DNA from: Oceanisphaera sp. IT1-181
GTDB lineage: Bacteria > Pseudomonadota > Gammaproteobacteria > Enterobacterales > Aeromonadaceae
Reading direction: 5' to 3'
DNA: 64,000 nucleotides
Assembly: GCF_033807535.1 (NCBI RefSeq)
Contig: NZ_CP136857.1
Span: 1-64,000, forward strand
The translations under genes and the position numbers were made by a program. Shown here piece after piece: positions 35,249-43,787 of this stretch. The notes under the pieces were generated by a model. The model did not search any database. It had not been told where the DNA came from and saw nothing but the letters and a program-made list of their open reading frames with translations. The first letter of the stretch is position 1. Each line of letters opens with the position of its first letter.

Positions 35249-35812
35249 ATGGCCGTTATTGGTTACGCCAGAGTAAGTACCAGCGAGCAAAGCACAGGCG
35301 CGCAGCAACACCAGATTGAACAAGTTTATAAAATAGACCGTTGGTTTATAGATGACGCAGTAAGCGGAACGGTAGCGGCCATGCAGCGACCATCATTTAA
35401 AGCCTGTTTGGAGTATTTACGCGAAGGCGATCAGCTAATCGTTGCTGCCATTGACCGCTTAGGCCGTTCTACTTTGGACGTATTGAACACAGTGGAATTA
35501 TTACAGGAAAAGGGCGTACACGTTACTAGCCAGCGCGAGGGCTTTGATGTTGGGACGCCTATCGGTAAGGCCATGTTAACCATGCTAGCAGCGGTGGCCG
35601 AACTGGAGCGAAGCAATATCAAGTCTAGGCAGGCACAAGGCATCGCCAAGGCGAAGGAGCAGGGAAAGCACTTAGGTCGCCCTCGTGACATCGAGAAAGA
35701 AGCGAAAATAATCGAGCTATTAAAAGCCAGCGAGAGCAAAACAGCCATAGCTAAAAAAATAGGCGTTGGCCGCTCTACCGTGTACCGACTGGCCGAGCGT
35801 ATCGGTTTATAA
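35249..35812 (+). CDS. Serine recombinase (resolvase/invertase family)
   Basis: A 187-aa protein. The catalytic serine is in IGYARVSTSEQS (about residue 10). Conserved regions include REGDQLIVAAIDRLGRS and the C-terminal helix-turn-helix (KTAIAKKIGVGRSTVYRL). It resembles Tn3/plasmid resolvases. A TATAAT at 35204-35209 and GGGAGG before the ATG support expression. It could resolve plasmid multimers or invert DNA. GCGTGCAGCACGC (35171-35183) is a small palindrome upstream that might be part of its site. Confidence 0.88.
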   Translation: MAVIGYARVSTSEQSTGAQQHQIEQVYKIDRWFIDDAVSGTVAAMQRPSFKACLEYLREGDQLIVAAIDRLGRSTLDVLNTVELLQEKGVHVTSQREGFDVGTPIGKAMLTMLAAVAELERSNIKSRQAQGIAKAKEQGKHLGRPRDIEKEAKIIELLKASESKTAIAKKIGVGRSTVYRLAERIGL

Positions 35813-35827
35813 AAGGAGTAAATGATC

Positions 35828-35983
35828 ATGCGTAAATTTCACATCAAAAGCGATAAAGGGTATTGGCTACAAAACGCTTTCGGCTACACGCAGAAGGAAA
35901 ACGAAGCGGGTATTTTTACTTTTGAAGATATGCAGCGGCTTAACCTAAACCTAGACGAGTGCACGCTATACGCAGCAGGTTGA
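35828..35983 (+). CDS. 51-aa protein downstream of the resolvase
   Basis: MRKFHIKSDKGYWLQNAF continuing to DECTLYAAG. AGGAG lies 9 nt before the ATG at 35828; an in-frame ATG at 35822 is too close. It starts 15 bp after the resolvase stop, so it is co-transcribed. Function unknown. Confidence 0.6.
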   Translation: MRKFHIKSDKGYWLQNAFGYTQKENEAGIFTFEDMQRLNLNLDECTLYAAG

Positions 35984-36323
35984 ATCAACGTAACCCCCGA
36001 AGCTCTGCCTGGCACAGCGCTTTTGGCACATGGTTAAACACAACTCCGTATTGTCGGCAGTGGGAAGGCACTTGCTGGCGATCTTTTATGCCGTGAGTCT
36101 CCTTACCTGAGTAGACCGTGTTTGGCTGGAAAAACCAATAAAACCGGACTCACGGATTATATCGCTTGGTATGTTCAGTTGATAGTTATGGGCAGCGTTA
36201 TCGTCTCAGGCTATTAATCTCAGGCCACAATGAATTTATATTTATTTCATACACTTATCGTTTAGGATGCAGCTCGTGAAGCAGGAAATTTCTGTATCTT
36301 TTTTATAATGGATTCAAGTTTTT
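35984..36323. promoter_or_regulatory. Non-coding region before the GGDEF-EAL gene
   Basis: Contains the degenerate third copy of the 22-bp repeat (36034-36057) and an inverted repeat CCGTGAGTC / GACTCACGG (36091-36099, 36147-36155). It must hold the promoter of the c-di-GMP gene; no clear promoter was assigned. Confidence 0.35.
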
Positions 36324-38147
36324 ATGAAACAAGAACTCCACGCTCTTGCCGCGCAACAGAGCATTCATAACCAAATAGCCCACCGCGCCCCCTTTGGCGA
36401 TATCCTGTCGGCCACTATCGATATGGTGACTCAACAACTGCCCGATGCACTGGTGTCCTTCATGCTGCTAGATCCTGAGGATAATACCCTCAGTATCGTG
36501 GCCAGTAACGGCCTGTCCGACACTTACCACCAGGGAATCCAGAAAGTACCGGTCGGCCCCACTTCTGGAACCTGCGGGGTGAGCGCCTATCGTAGAGAGA
36601 TAGTGATCACCGATGACATCGAGCAGGATATCAACTGGATTACTTTTGTTGAATATACCCGCCTGGAAGGATTGGTTTCCTGCTGGTCGGCCCCGGTGTT
36701 GACCGCCGATGGCGAACTGTTGGGCACGTTTGCTACCTATTATCGCTATCCCAGAGTGCCGACGCACAAAGAGCAAACCAGCCTAATTCAGGCTGCAGGA
36801 CTGCTGGCCCTTGCCATTGCACGTCAACGCGACCTGCAAAAACTGAATTTTCAGCGCACTCACGATCAGTTGACCGGCCTGCTGAACCGAACGGCCTTTG
36901 AAACGCAGCTGGCATATAGTTATCAGCTGTTTAGCCATCAGTCCCGGCGCATTACGGTGCTGGTGATTAATCTGGACGGATTCAAGAGTGTCAACGACGG
37001 TCTCGGCCATCATATTGGCGACCGTTTGCTGCAGGCCGTTGCCGAGCGGCTGCTCGCCTGGCTGCAACCCCAAGATATGGTTGCCCGGCTAGGCGGCGAC
37101 GATTTTGGCCTGCTACTGCTAGACCGAGAGCAAGAAGATATTATTCAAGCGGCGGAGAGCCTACTCACCCTATTGTCTCGGCCCTTTACCATCGACGAAC
37201 ACCAACTACATATCAGCGTCAGTATTGGCATTACGACCAGTGGCGAGTCAAGTCGGGAGAGTTGGGTCTTTATTCAGCACGCACACTTTGCCATGCGCGA
37301 AGCCAAACTTCAGGGACGCAATACTTGGCAGTTGTACAGCGGCGACATCAGCTCGCAGATTTGCGATCATATTGCCCTGCGTCGGGAAATACTGGAAGCG
37401 ATAGAAGGCGAGCAGTTCGTTGTTTACTATCAGCCATTGGTGGATGCGCGTACCGGTAAGGTGCGAAGCATCGAGGCTTTGGTGCGCTGGGATCATCCGC
37501 AGCGGGGCATGGTGCCACCCAATGATTTCATTCCCCTAGCGGAGCAGACTGGGCAAATCATCGGCATCGATCGGTGGGTATTACGTCAGGCCTGTCTGGA
37601 TACTGTGGATATTAACGCCAGCCGGCCAGCATCCCTACGGATTGGGGTGGCGGTCAATATCTCCCCAGTACACTTTCGCCGTGCCGGATTTTTTCTGGAA
37701 GTACAGCGAGTGCTGGAAGAAACAGGTTTGGAGCCATACCTGTTGGAGCTAGAAGTGACCGAAGGGGTGCTGATGTCGGGTGCCGATAAGGCTATCGAAC
37801 AACTGAAAGCTCTGCGCCACCTTGGCGTGCTGGTGGCTATCGATGACTTTGGTACTGGTTTTTCCAGCCTCAGCTATCTGCGTAAGCTACCGATTAACAA
37901 GGTCAAGCTGGATCGTAGCTTCATCCAGAGTATCGACCATAATCGAGATAATGCCGCTATCGTCCAAGGCGTTATCACCATGGCGCACCACTTAGGTCTG
38001 CAGGTAGTGGCGGAAGGAGTGGAAACCGTGGCCGAACAGGAGTATTTGATAAAGCGTGGCTGCGATCTGTTGCAAGGTTTTCATTTCTCTAGGCCGGTGC
38101 CGCTGGCTGAATTTATGGCACTACCCGCCATACTGACAGCCGAGTAA
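36324..38147 (+). CDS. GAF-GGDEF-EAL protein (cyclic-di-GMP turnover)
   Basis: A 607-aa soluble protein. A GAF domain spans about residues 20-165 (VGPTSGTCGVSAYRREIVITDD). The GGDEF domain (~175-335) has LGGDDFGLLL, where the fourth residue is Asp instead of Glu, so cyclase activity is doubtful. The EAL domain (~345-600) has IEALVRWDHPQRG, AIDDFGTGFSSLSYL and VVAEGVET and appears intact. It most likely degrades c-di-GMP in response to a ligand sensed by GAF. It is followed by a strong terminator and stands alone. Confidence 0.92.
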   Translation: MKQELHALAAQQSIHNQIAHRAPFGDILSATIDMVTQQLPDALVSFMLLDPEDNTLSIVASNGLSDTYHQGIQKVPVGPTSGTCGVSAYRREIVITDDIEQDINWITFVEYTRLEGLVSCWSAPVLTADGELLGTFATYYRYPRVPTHKEQTSLIQAAGLLALAIARQRDLQKLNFQRTHDQLTGLLNRTAFETQLAYSYQLFSHQSRRITVLVINLDGFKSVNDGLGHHIGDRLLQAVAERLLAWLQPQDMVARLGGDDFGLLLLDREQEDIIQAAESLLTLLSRPFTIDEHQLHISVSIGITTSGESSRESWVFIQHAHFAMREAKLQGRNTWQLYSGDISSQICDHIALRREILEAIEGEQFVVYYQPLVDARTGKVRSIEALVRWDHPQRGMVPPNDFIPLAEQTGQIIGIDRWVLRQACLDTVDINASRPASLRIGVAVNISPVHFRRAGFFLEVQRVLEETGLEPYLLELEVTEGVLMSGADKAIEQLKALRHLGVLVAIDDFGTGFSSLSYLRKLPINKVKLDRSFIQSIDHNRDNAAIVQGVITMAHHLGLQVVAEGVETVAEQEYLIKRGCDLLQGFHFSRPVPLAEFMALPAILTAE

Positions 38148-38225
38148 TGCTCCCACAAACTACCATTATGTGAGGGGTAATAGTTGGAGTTCTGGCTCCA
38201 AATTAAAAGGAATAAATCTGACTTT

Positions 38226-38251
38226 AAAGGCCGCCTAGAGCGGCCTTTTTT
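38226..38251 (+). terminator. Terminator of the GGDEF-EAL gene
   Basis: A 9-bp stem AAAGGCCGC / GCGGCCTTT with loop CTAGA, followed by a T-run. Confidence 0.85.
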
Positions 38252-38283
38252 GTATGTTTAGCAACCATGCTGGTACGTAGTTG

Positions 38284-38305
38284 TTGAACATAACGCCGTA
38301 TTATC
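38284..38305 (+). repeat. 22-bp repeat, copy 2
   Basis: Exact second copy of the 35024 repeat. The two bracket the recombinase and c-di-GMP genes. Confidence 0.8.
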
Positions 38306-38413
38306 GGTAGTTGACGAGATTTTTTAAAACTTAATCTCTGATATATAGCTTTATGTATGGAGGTTTTTTTTAGCCTTGGTATTGTCTCGTTTTATCCTTA
38401 AGTGAGATTAACT

Positions 38414-38704
38414 GTGAAAATAAAACTACCAATTATATGCTTGTTTTTTTCGGTGTCCGCGCACTCTCTTCCTGCTGCAGAATTCGACGTTGGGATTAAA
38501 GATGCTTCTAGTGTGATAGCTATGTCTGACGGGAGGAAAAAAGTGATATTTAATGCTCTAGTGACGTTGCAAGATGGTGGGTATGGTAAAAGCCAATCTG
38601 AAGAGATAATAAAAAGCAGGTATGGAGTCAGTTCAGCACAGCTTCAAAATATACTAATGGAAGGCTATCAAAAAGACTGGCTTAGTGAAAAAGATGGTTA
38701 TTGA
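38414..38704 (+). CDS. Small putative exported protein
   Basis: A 96-aa protein from a GTG start giving MKIKLPIICLFFSVSAHS, a signal-peptide-like N-terminus with probable cleavage near LPAA-EFDV. The mature part is about 75 residues, with a helical C-terminus (VSSAQLQNILMEGYQKDWL). A GTG 12 nt upstream is also in frame. No family recognised. Confidence 0.5.
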   Translation: MKIKLPIICLFFSVSAHSLPAAEFDVGIKDASSVIAMSDGRKKVIFNALVTLQDGGYGKSQSEEIIKSRYGVSSAQLQNILMEGYQKDWLSEKDGY

Positions 38705-38788
38705 AAATCGGGAAAGTTCAGACTTACACATCAGTAATTTTTTTGTTGGTGTGTAAGCCTTAGCGTAAATTTATATTATATTTAAAAA

Positions 38789-39232
38789 TCATTTTTGGTT
38801 TTCGAGTCTCATCATTGCAGCCTTGTTTCGATGATTCTTCATACATTGTTGGTATTGGGTGTCAGACCAGCGCTCGCTGCTACCTGAGCCTACCCAGCCT
38901 GAGTTGCTGCAATTAATACCCGTATCAGGATCTTTAGTTGCTATAGCAAAAACTATAAAAGCTATGATGGCAAATGGCCATGTTAATATGTACTTGTAAA
39001 AGAAGTAATATATAGGAGATTCTTCTTTTAGTGAGTTGTCTGTGCACACCAAGCATATAGTAGAATTTTCTTTTAAGTCTTTTTCAGACAGTATGGAGGT
39101 GCAAGATAAGCAGCGCTTTAAGTTTCTCTCTTCGAACTTGTGTTTGTTGATGACAGTCTTGCAATGTTTGCAAACTATTGCGTCAGATTTAATTGGTTCC
39201 GAGCAATAAGGGCATTTCACGTCGTTGTTCAT
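38789..39232 (-). CDS. Zinc-ribbon membrane protein of unknown role
   Basis: A 147-aa protein. The N-terminus has two zinc-ribbon pairs (CPYCSEPIKSDAIVCKHC; then CLSC...CLVC), followed by one transmembrane helix (ILTWPFAIIAFIVFAIA) and a short tail with two cysteines. The open frame extends 51 codons upstream, but that part looks untranslated, and the ATG at 39232 starts directly at the zinc ribbon. Confidence 0.6.
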   Translation of the reverse strand: MNNDVKCPYCSEPIKSDAIVCKHCKTVINKHKFEERNLKRCLSCTSILSEKDLKENSTICLVCTDNSLKEESPIYYFFYKYILTWPFAIIAFIVFAIATKDPDTGINCSNSGWVGSGSSERWSDTQYQQCMKNHRNKAAMMRLENQK

Positions 39233-39581
39233 ATTCAACCGCCATTTAAATGTTGCGCTATGGTTATCAGTAAAATAGTAAATACAAAGAGTAGTATAAT
39301 CCAAAGTGCACGGCGTTATTAAAATAAACTTATCAATATTTATATACAGAATACTATGCAAAATATTTCCCTTGGTCGTCACCATGTCCTGATTACGTGG
39401 CCGAGGGGGTTGGATTCAAGTCGTTGTTACCCTCCTTGCTGTGACGGTTAGACCGAACTGAGAAATCTCACATACGGTCTAGCGTGCGACGCGCACCATA
39501 GTCTTCCAGAACGTCGCGGATCTGGTTTTTTTGTACAAAGAATTCACATACAGCACGGCTAAAAGGAATTACCCGCAAGCC
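39233..39581. other. Non-coding stretch between zinc-ribbon and integrase genes
   Basis: No gene or convincing structure seen, apart from the promoter side of the zinc-ribbon gene. It lies just past the end of the integrase gene, where a terminator would be expected; none is obvious. Confidence 0.3.
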
Positions 39582-40139
39582 TCACAGGTCGAAGTCGTCG
39601 TAATCCTTATCAAGCACTTCCTGATCCAAACCAATGTAACGCATAGTTGTAGCCGGGCTGGAATGGTTCAGCATTGCCGCGATCCGCTCAATGGGCACAC
39701 CGGCGGAGTGCATGAAGTAGCCCCGAGTTTTACGCATAGAGTGAGTGCCAATATTTACCTGTACGCTGTTACGTTCCCCGACTTCCTTAAATGCTTTAGC
39801 CACAGCAAAGCGGGTGATAGGTTTACCGAGTGCTTTTGAACGGTTGCTAGCCGACTGGAATAAATAAACGTGCTCAGGGTTCGCCGCTCGACGCTTTTCT
39901 ATGATGGCCCGTGCGCTGGGCGTAATTTTGATAATCCGCTTCTTTCCCGTCTTGCCTTCCGCGATCGCCACCCGCTCGCCAGTCACATCCGAGAAAGTCA
40001 GACTAAGCAGGTCACTGATCCTAAGTGCCATATTTAAACCGATGGCCCATACATCGCCGTAAATATCCGACTTATCACGAAGCAGGTTTTCTATCCGCTT
40101 AACCATGGCTTTATCTTTTACCGCCGCCACTTCAATCAT
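39582..40139 (-). CDS. Short tyrosine recombinase (phage-integrase family)
   Basis: A 185-aa protein made almost only of the catalytic domain, with the residue set: Arg in GLNMALRISDLLSL, Lys in GKTGKKR, H-x-x-R in THSMRKTRG, His in LNHSS and nucleophile Tyr in TTMRYIGL. It lacks the N-terminal core-binding domain. AGGAGG lies 6 nt before the ATG at 40139; an earlier start (40160) is unlikely. The short form resembles plasmid or integron-like recombinases and FimB-type switches. The inverted repeats just upstream may be its operator or crossover sites. Confidence 0.85.
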   Translation of the reverse strand: MIEVAAVKDKAMVKRIENLLRDKSDIYGDVWAIGLNMALRISDLLSLTFSDVTGERVAIAEGKTGKKRIIKITPSARAIIEKRRAANPEHVYLFQSASNRSKALGKPITRFAVAKAFKEVGERNSVQVNIGTHSMRKTRGYFMHSAGVPIERIAAMLNHSSPATTMRYIGLDQEVLDKDYDDFDL

Positions 40140-40147
40140 GTCGCCTC

Positions 40148-40190
40148 CTATTACACACAATGAGCTTAAATTACGCTTTGTGTGTAATAG
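40148..40190. promoter_or_regulatory. Inverted repeat before the tyrosine recombinase, site 1
   Basis: 13-bp perfect arms CTATTACACACAA / TTGTGTGTAATAG with a 17-nt spacer, adjoining the ribosome binding site. The ACACACAAT core recurs at site 2 and in the 33-bp array at 52.9 kb. Confidence 0.65.
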
Positions 40191-40232
40191 AGCTGTTTTT
40201 ATGTAACGTCTGCCATGCAGTGCAAGGCTTAG

Positions 40233-40263
40233 CTACTACACACAATACTATTCTGTGTAGTAG
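40233..40263. promoter_or_regulatory. Inverted repeat before the tyrosine recombinase, site 2
   Basis: 10-bp arms CTACTACACA / TGTGTAGTAG with an 11-nt spacer, also with ACACACAAT. Two such sites 85 bp apart resemble recombinase-binding or operator pairs. Confidence 0.6.
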
Positions 40264-40355
40264 AGGTTAATCCCGTTACTCAACAATGGCAAGGTGTTGG
40301 CAGTTCGGTGGGGTTGTTACTCTAAGCAGGTCGCAATCAATGTGATATTAGTTAA

Positions 40356-40565
40356 ATGGTAGAGACAAGAAAGCACATCCGCATAGCGTTACCAGTGGAT
40401 AAATGAGAGGTGTTTGAGGAAGCCAAGAAAAAGTCGTAATGCACAGCGCTGATTAAACTCACCTATGGGAAGCTTGCTAGTAAGTTGATCCAGTGTGCAC
40501 TTGAACAAGAGCAAACGAAGAAGCGCGGCGGTAAGTTTTGGACGACACACCGCCGCACAGCGTAA
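40356..40565 (+). pseudogene. Small DNA-binding-like gene with two in-frame stops
   Basis: A 70-codon frame from ATG 40356, broken only by TGA after ALPVDK and TAA after EEAKKKS. It continues IKLTYGKLASKLIQCALEQ and ends KRGGKFWTTHRRTA. The composition suggests a ribbon-helix-helix-type plasmid protein. Probably recently inactivated. Confidence 0.5.
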
Positions 40566-40646
40566 TCCACAGGAGTGATGAATTATAGATTACAAAATGA
40601 TTGTAGCAGCTTTTAAGGTGGGGGAAGTCCTGCCCCCGCTCTACTA

Positions 40647-41012
40647 TCAAGCTATGCTGTAATCGCTTATCAGGCTTTCAATGGGGATCTTTAGTCCGTC
40701 TGATAGGTTGCGGATCATGCTTAAGTTTAGCTTTCTCTTTCTGTTTAGAACGTCAGACACTCGACTGCGGTTGCCAAAAAACGGCACCATATCTTTAGGG
40801 GTTAAACCCTGCTGCTCCATTCTAAACTTAATAGCCTCCACTGGGTCGGGCGCGGCAATGGGACAATGCTTAGCTTCAAAAGCCTCTGCAAGTGTCGCCA
40901 GAACCTCAAGCTCATCGCCTTCTGTCGTGCCTATTGGTGCGCCCCACAGCTCGCTAATGCGCTCCATTGCTGCTTCGTAGTCTTGTTCGGTGCGTATAGG
41001 TGTAATTCTCAT
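40647..41012 (-). CDS. higA: HigA antitoxin
   Basis: A 121-aa protein. The N-terminal helix region MRITPIRTEQDYEAAMERI is typical of HigA (COG5499 type). The helix-turn-helix is EQQGLTPKDMVPFFGNRSRV, then SDVLNRKRKLN. AAGGAGG precedes the ATG at 41012; the longer frame is ignored. Confidence 0.88.
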   Translation of the reverse strand: MRITPIRTEQDYEAAMERISELWGAPIGTTEGDELEVLATLAEAFEAKHCPIAAPDPVEAIKFRMEQQGLTPKDMVPFFGNRSRVSDVLNRKRKLNLSMIRNLSDGLKIPIESLISDYSIA

Positions 41013-41022
41013 AGTGACCTCC

Positions 41023-41322
41023 TTAAACCTTCGTGACGTCAATCTTGTCGTACTCGGCATGTGTGCCAATGAATCTGATTAAGCACCATTGCCGTGGGTA
41101 GTCTATCGCCGCCACTAAGCGGTACTTGTTGCCCGCGATGTTAAACACGACCCTGTTGTTAGCGACGATACTAGCCGTGCCATAAGCAGCCTTGATTGCT
41201 TGGGGCGTTTCCCAAGTGGCTGCTTTCGCCTCGTCGTACCAAGCCTTTAATGGCTGCTCTGAATCTTCGCGGTTCGGTCTTTCCCAAAAATCTCTTAGTG
41301 TGCCTCGTGATAAAACTCTCAT
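41023..41322 (-). CDS. higB: HigB mRNA interferase toxin
   Basis: A 99-aa protein matching the HigB family: N-terminus MRVLSRGTLRDFWERP, then LKAWYDEAKAATWETP, VFNIAGNKYRLVAAIDYP and FIGTHAEYDKID. It is the upstream gene of the pair, 10 bp before the antitoxin. Confidence 0.9.
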   Translation of the reverse strand: MRVLSRGTLRDFWERPNREDSEQPLKAWYDEAKAATWETPQAIKAAYGTASIVANNRVVFNIAGNKYRLVAAIDYPRQWCLIRFIGTHAEYDKIDVTKV

Positions 41323-41336
41323 CGGTGGCGTTCTCT

Positions 41337-41394
41337 TTAACCATTTTGGTTAACTATACAGGATTGGGCAAGTTTAATTAACCATTTTGGTTAA
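41337..41394. promoter_or_regulatory. Twin operators of the higBA operon
   Basis: Two identical 17-bp inverted repeats TTAACCATTTTGGTTAA (41337-41353 and 41378-41394), spaced 41 bp apart, about four helical turns. They lie directly upstream of higB, and HigA is the expected repressor. Confidence 0.85.
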
Positions 41395-41759
41395 GCTTCT
41401 GATGCTGGGATTTAAGTTGGTACAGACATAAAGGCAGCTTTTCAGTAATGCGTGGTGTTGCGATAGTTGCGGGGTGCTGTGCTCAGCTAGCTAAGTGCTA
41501 CCCCAAAACAGGCAATATTTTACCAAGACTGTAAATGTTGGTATTAACAGAGCTCGCTAACCATCCTCGGCCAATTTGGTGACGCATATGAGGCAGTGCT
41601 GCTGGGTGCTGGTTTGGTACACGTTTCGCGTACTACCGGTGTGGTCATGATGACCAGAGAGGCCGTTCACTTACTAAAATACGCCTATTAGTAAGTGAAA
41701 GCAGAGGGGCATAGTTCGGGGCGCAGCTTTAGGCCCCTTACGGTAAGTTATCGTAAATA
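41395..41759. other. Non-coding stretch between two toxin modules
   Basis: Contains a small inverted pair around CACTTACTAAAATACGCC...TATTAGTAAGTG (about 41,669-41,700) and a hairpin at its left boundary. No gene. Confidence 0.35.
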
Positions 41760-41791
41760 AGGGCAGGCCACTGTCCAAGCTAGCCTGCCCT
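41760..41791. terminator. Hairpin beyond the RelE/ParD-like operon
   Basis: 9-bp perfect arms AGGGCAGGC / GCCTGCCCT with a 14-nt loop, 24 bp past the toxin stop. On the minus strand it is followed by TATTT. Probable terminator. Confidence 0.55.
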
Positions 41792-41814
41792 AGATTTGTT
41801 GCTGAAATTTCGGT

Positions 41815-42138
41815 TTATTTCATGAATTTAAGATCTGCTTTGCGCCGGTTTTTAACTTCTTGGTAGAAGTTTTCATGGGAACCTATGTTTAGTAAGTACA
41901 GCTCCAACTTATCTTCAATCCAACTGTAGCCTAGCAAGACCAGGCTCTCGCCAACCTTGAATTTATGCACCCACAAGTGGGACAAGTCACCTACCTTTTG
42001 CTCACCCATGGAGGGGTTAGCAACAACCTTATCTATTTCATCCTCTACAACTTTGGCTTGGCTGTCGCTTAACTTGCCAATCTGCTTACTGAATAGATTT
42101 GTTTGGTAAACATCAATCTCGTTTTGTTCTGCGGACAT
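41815..42138 (-). CDS. RelE/ParE-family toxin
   Basis: A 107-aa protein (VYQTNLFSKQIGKLSDSQAK; LSHLWVHKFKVGESLVLLGY; LYLLNIGSHENFYQEVK) fitting the type II toxins that pair with ParD-like antitoxins. Overlaps the preceding antitoxin stop by 26 bp. Confidence 0.8.
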   Translation of the reverse strand: MSAEQNEIDVYQTNLFSKQIGKLSDSQAKVVEDEIDKVVANPSMGEQKVGDLSHLWVHKFKVGESLVLLGYSWIEDKLELYLLNIGSHENFYQEVKNRRKADLKFMK

Positions 42139-42343
42139 AAGGTTTTACTCTTCCTAATTTCACCTCTTGAGTCGCAAGCAGTGCATCCTTCACAAAGCTA
42201 AATGGCAAGTCTGGATTCTCTTCGACCATCTGGCCGATTTTTGCCCAGTATTCTATCTGCTTTGGAACGGAGCGGTGTGATACAAGAGCGTGAACTTTGA
42301 CGTCAGAAACAAATTCCGCGTCTAGTCTTATTGATTGGGCCAT
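42113..42343 (-). CDS. ParD-like antitoxin
   Basis: A 76-aa protein. N-terminus MAQSIRLDAEFVSDVKVHA, then SHRSVPKQIEYWAKIG, is the ParD-like ribbon-helix-helix pattern. AGGAGG is 8 nt before the ATG at 42343; the three extra upstream codons are not used. Confidence 0.82.
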   Translation of the reverse strand: MAQSIRLDAEFVSDVKVHALVSHRSVPKQIEYWAKIGQMVEENPDLPFSFVKDALLATQEVKLGRVKPYVRRTKRD

Positions 42344-42510
42344 ATGAAGCACCTCCTTTTAAGTTACTACAACTATATGCGACATTTTGTCGCTTATCAA
42401 TGCAAGGCGCAGCAAAGGGGGCTTGTGCGTGCGAGTAAAGGTGCTCACAGCTCAGTGGCGCCCAGGTAGATAGGTGTCAGCCTCATGGTGATATTCGAGA
42501 TCATAATGGC

Positions 42511-43608
42511 TAGGGTATGTTGAAGTTTCACATGGGCAGCCATAGAAACCCACAGGCCATGGCCACCGTGCTTGCGTAATTCCGCTTCAGTTTGTCGAAG
42601 CGCGACGCCACGGCCGGATAATGCTTCAGCCGAGCAAAGGCGTTTTCCACCAAGTGGCTATAACGATACAAACCTCTATCCAGGTCAGCGTTACCTTTGG
42701 TGGAATTGCGCTTTCTGGGGATGAAGGGTTGCGCGACTTGTGATGCAATCTGCTCCCAGAGCGGTTCCCTGTCATAGCCTTTGTCCGCGATAATGGCTTG
42801 TGTGGCCGGCAGCTTGGCAATCAGTTCCGGCGCGGCCTTACAATCGTGAACGTCACCGCCTGCCCATCGAATTCGATGGGCAGGCCATAGACATCCACGG
42901 CCAGATGAATCTTGGTTGTGTTACCTGCCCGGCTTTTCCCTATGGCCTGCCCCTGCACTATGTTGATATTCCTTGACATAGGTGCCATCAACTCCATGTC
43001 TGGCTTAACCACCAGCGCTTTGAAGATCCTGAGCCACTTGCCTGCTGCTGACCAGGCGTTAAAGCGCTTGTAAACCTTACTCCAGCTTCCGAAGACGGTG
43101 GGTAGACCCGCCAAGGACAACCCGTGCGCATGCGATAGAGCATACCTTCTACCGTCATACGTAAATCACGTTTGTCACAGATGGATTCTTGCAGCAAAAT
43201 TTTCCGTAGCTTCGAACAGATCTCATCAGTGAGCAGTAATTGGGGCATCGAATAGAGTGTGATAACTTGAACAATACGAGTTTTCTATTTACTATCCGAC
43301 ATTCCGCACCGGTTTTAATGTTTATTTTCGACGAAGATGCCCACACATTTGCAGAAGATGAGGAAAGTGGCTGTTTTGAAATCAGAGTGTAAAATCGAGT
43401 TGTGGGATGGTAGAGCATGCTCTTTAGCTCCCCTATTCGGGATAAAAAACAGTGTAACCGGATATTGTTAGATGACGCCACTTTAGATGTCATCTAAATT
43501 CTGTACCTAGCGAAAAAATTGTGATGTAAATCTCAATTTTAAATCTAGAAATTAGGTGCGGAATGTCGGTACTATCAATAGCTTGTCGACAATCGTCAAC
43601 AGACCCTA
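42511..43608 (-). mobile_element. IS5-family element, copy 2
   Basis: Ends TAGGGTATGTTGAAG and inverted TAGGGTCTGTTGACG. It contains a frameshifted DDE transposase (42626-43248: TDEICSKLRKILLQ; DRDLRMTVEGML-like stretch; FNAWSAAGKWLRIF) and, near its right end, the 274-bp element at 43296. The same IS as at 20464. Confidence 0.75.
43296..43569. mobile_element. 274-bp non-autonomous element with 6-bp target duplication
   Basis: Termini CCGACATTCCGCACC (15-bp perfect inverted repeats). Duplicated target TACTAT at 43290-43295 and 43570-43575. Both ends are similar to those of the element at 20501 (opposite orientation), while the middle is partly different. No ORF. Confidence 0.85.
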
Positions 43609-43677
43609 ATAAAGGTTTATGTAAAAAACTCTATCGCCGGTCGCTCTGAAGGCCGCCCTAACTTAAAAGGGATGTAG

Positions 43678-43722
43678 AAAGCCAAATGCCTCACTAGAAA
43701 TAGTGCAGGCATTTGGCTTTTT
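43678..43722. terminator. Strong bidirectional terminator before the replication gene
   Basis: A long stem AAAGCCAAATGCC ... GGCATTTGGCTTT with an inner CACTA/TAGTG stem, and T-runs on the plus strand. It lies about 65 bp past the stop of the initiator gene. Confidence 0.8.
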
Positions 43723-43787
43723 ACATAGTGAGTTTAAAATAACAGTTAAAAAACTAAAAAATTATCTAAGAGATAAAACAAATAAAT

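Noticed and set aside
30222..42343. Superintegron cassette array
   Set aside because: Several small toxin genes invite this reading, but I found no convincing attC pairs (RYYYAAC ... GTTRRRY) at regular positions and no integron integrase. The tyrosine recombinase is short and lacks features I would expect of IntI.
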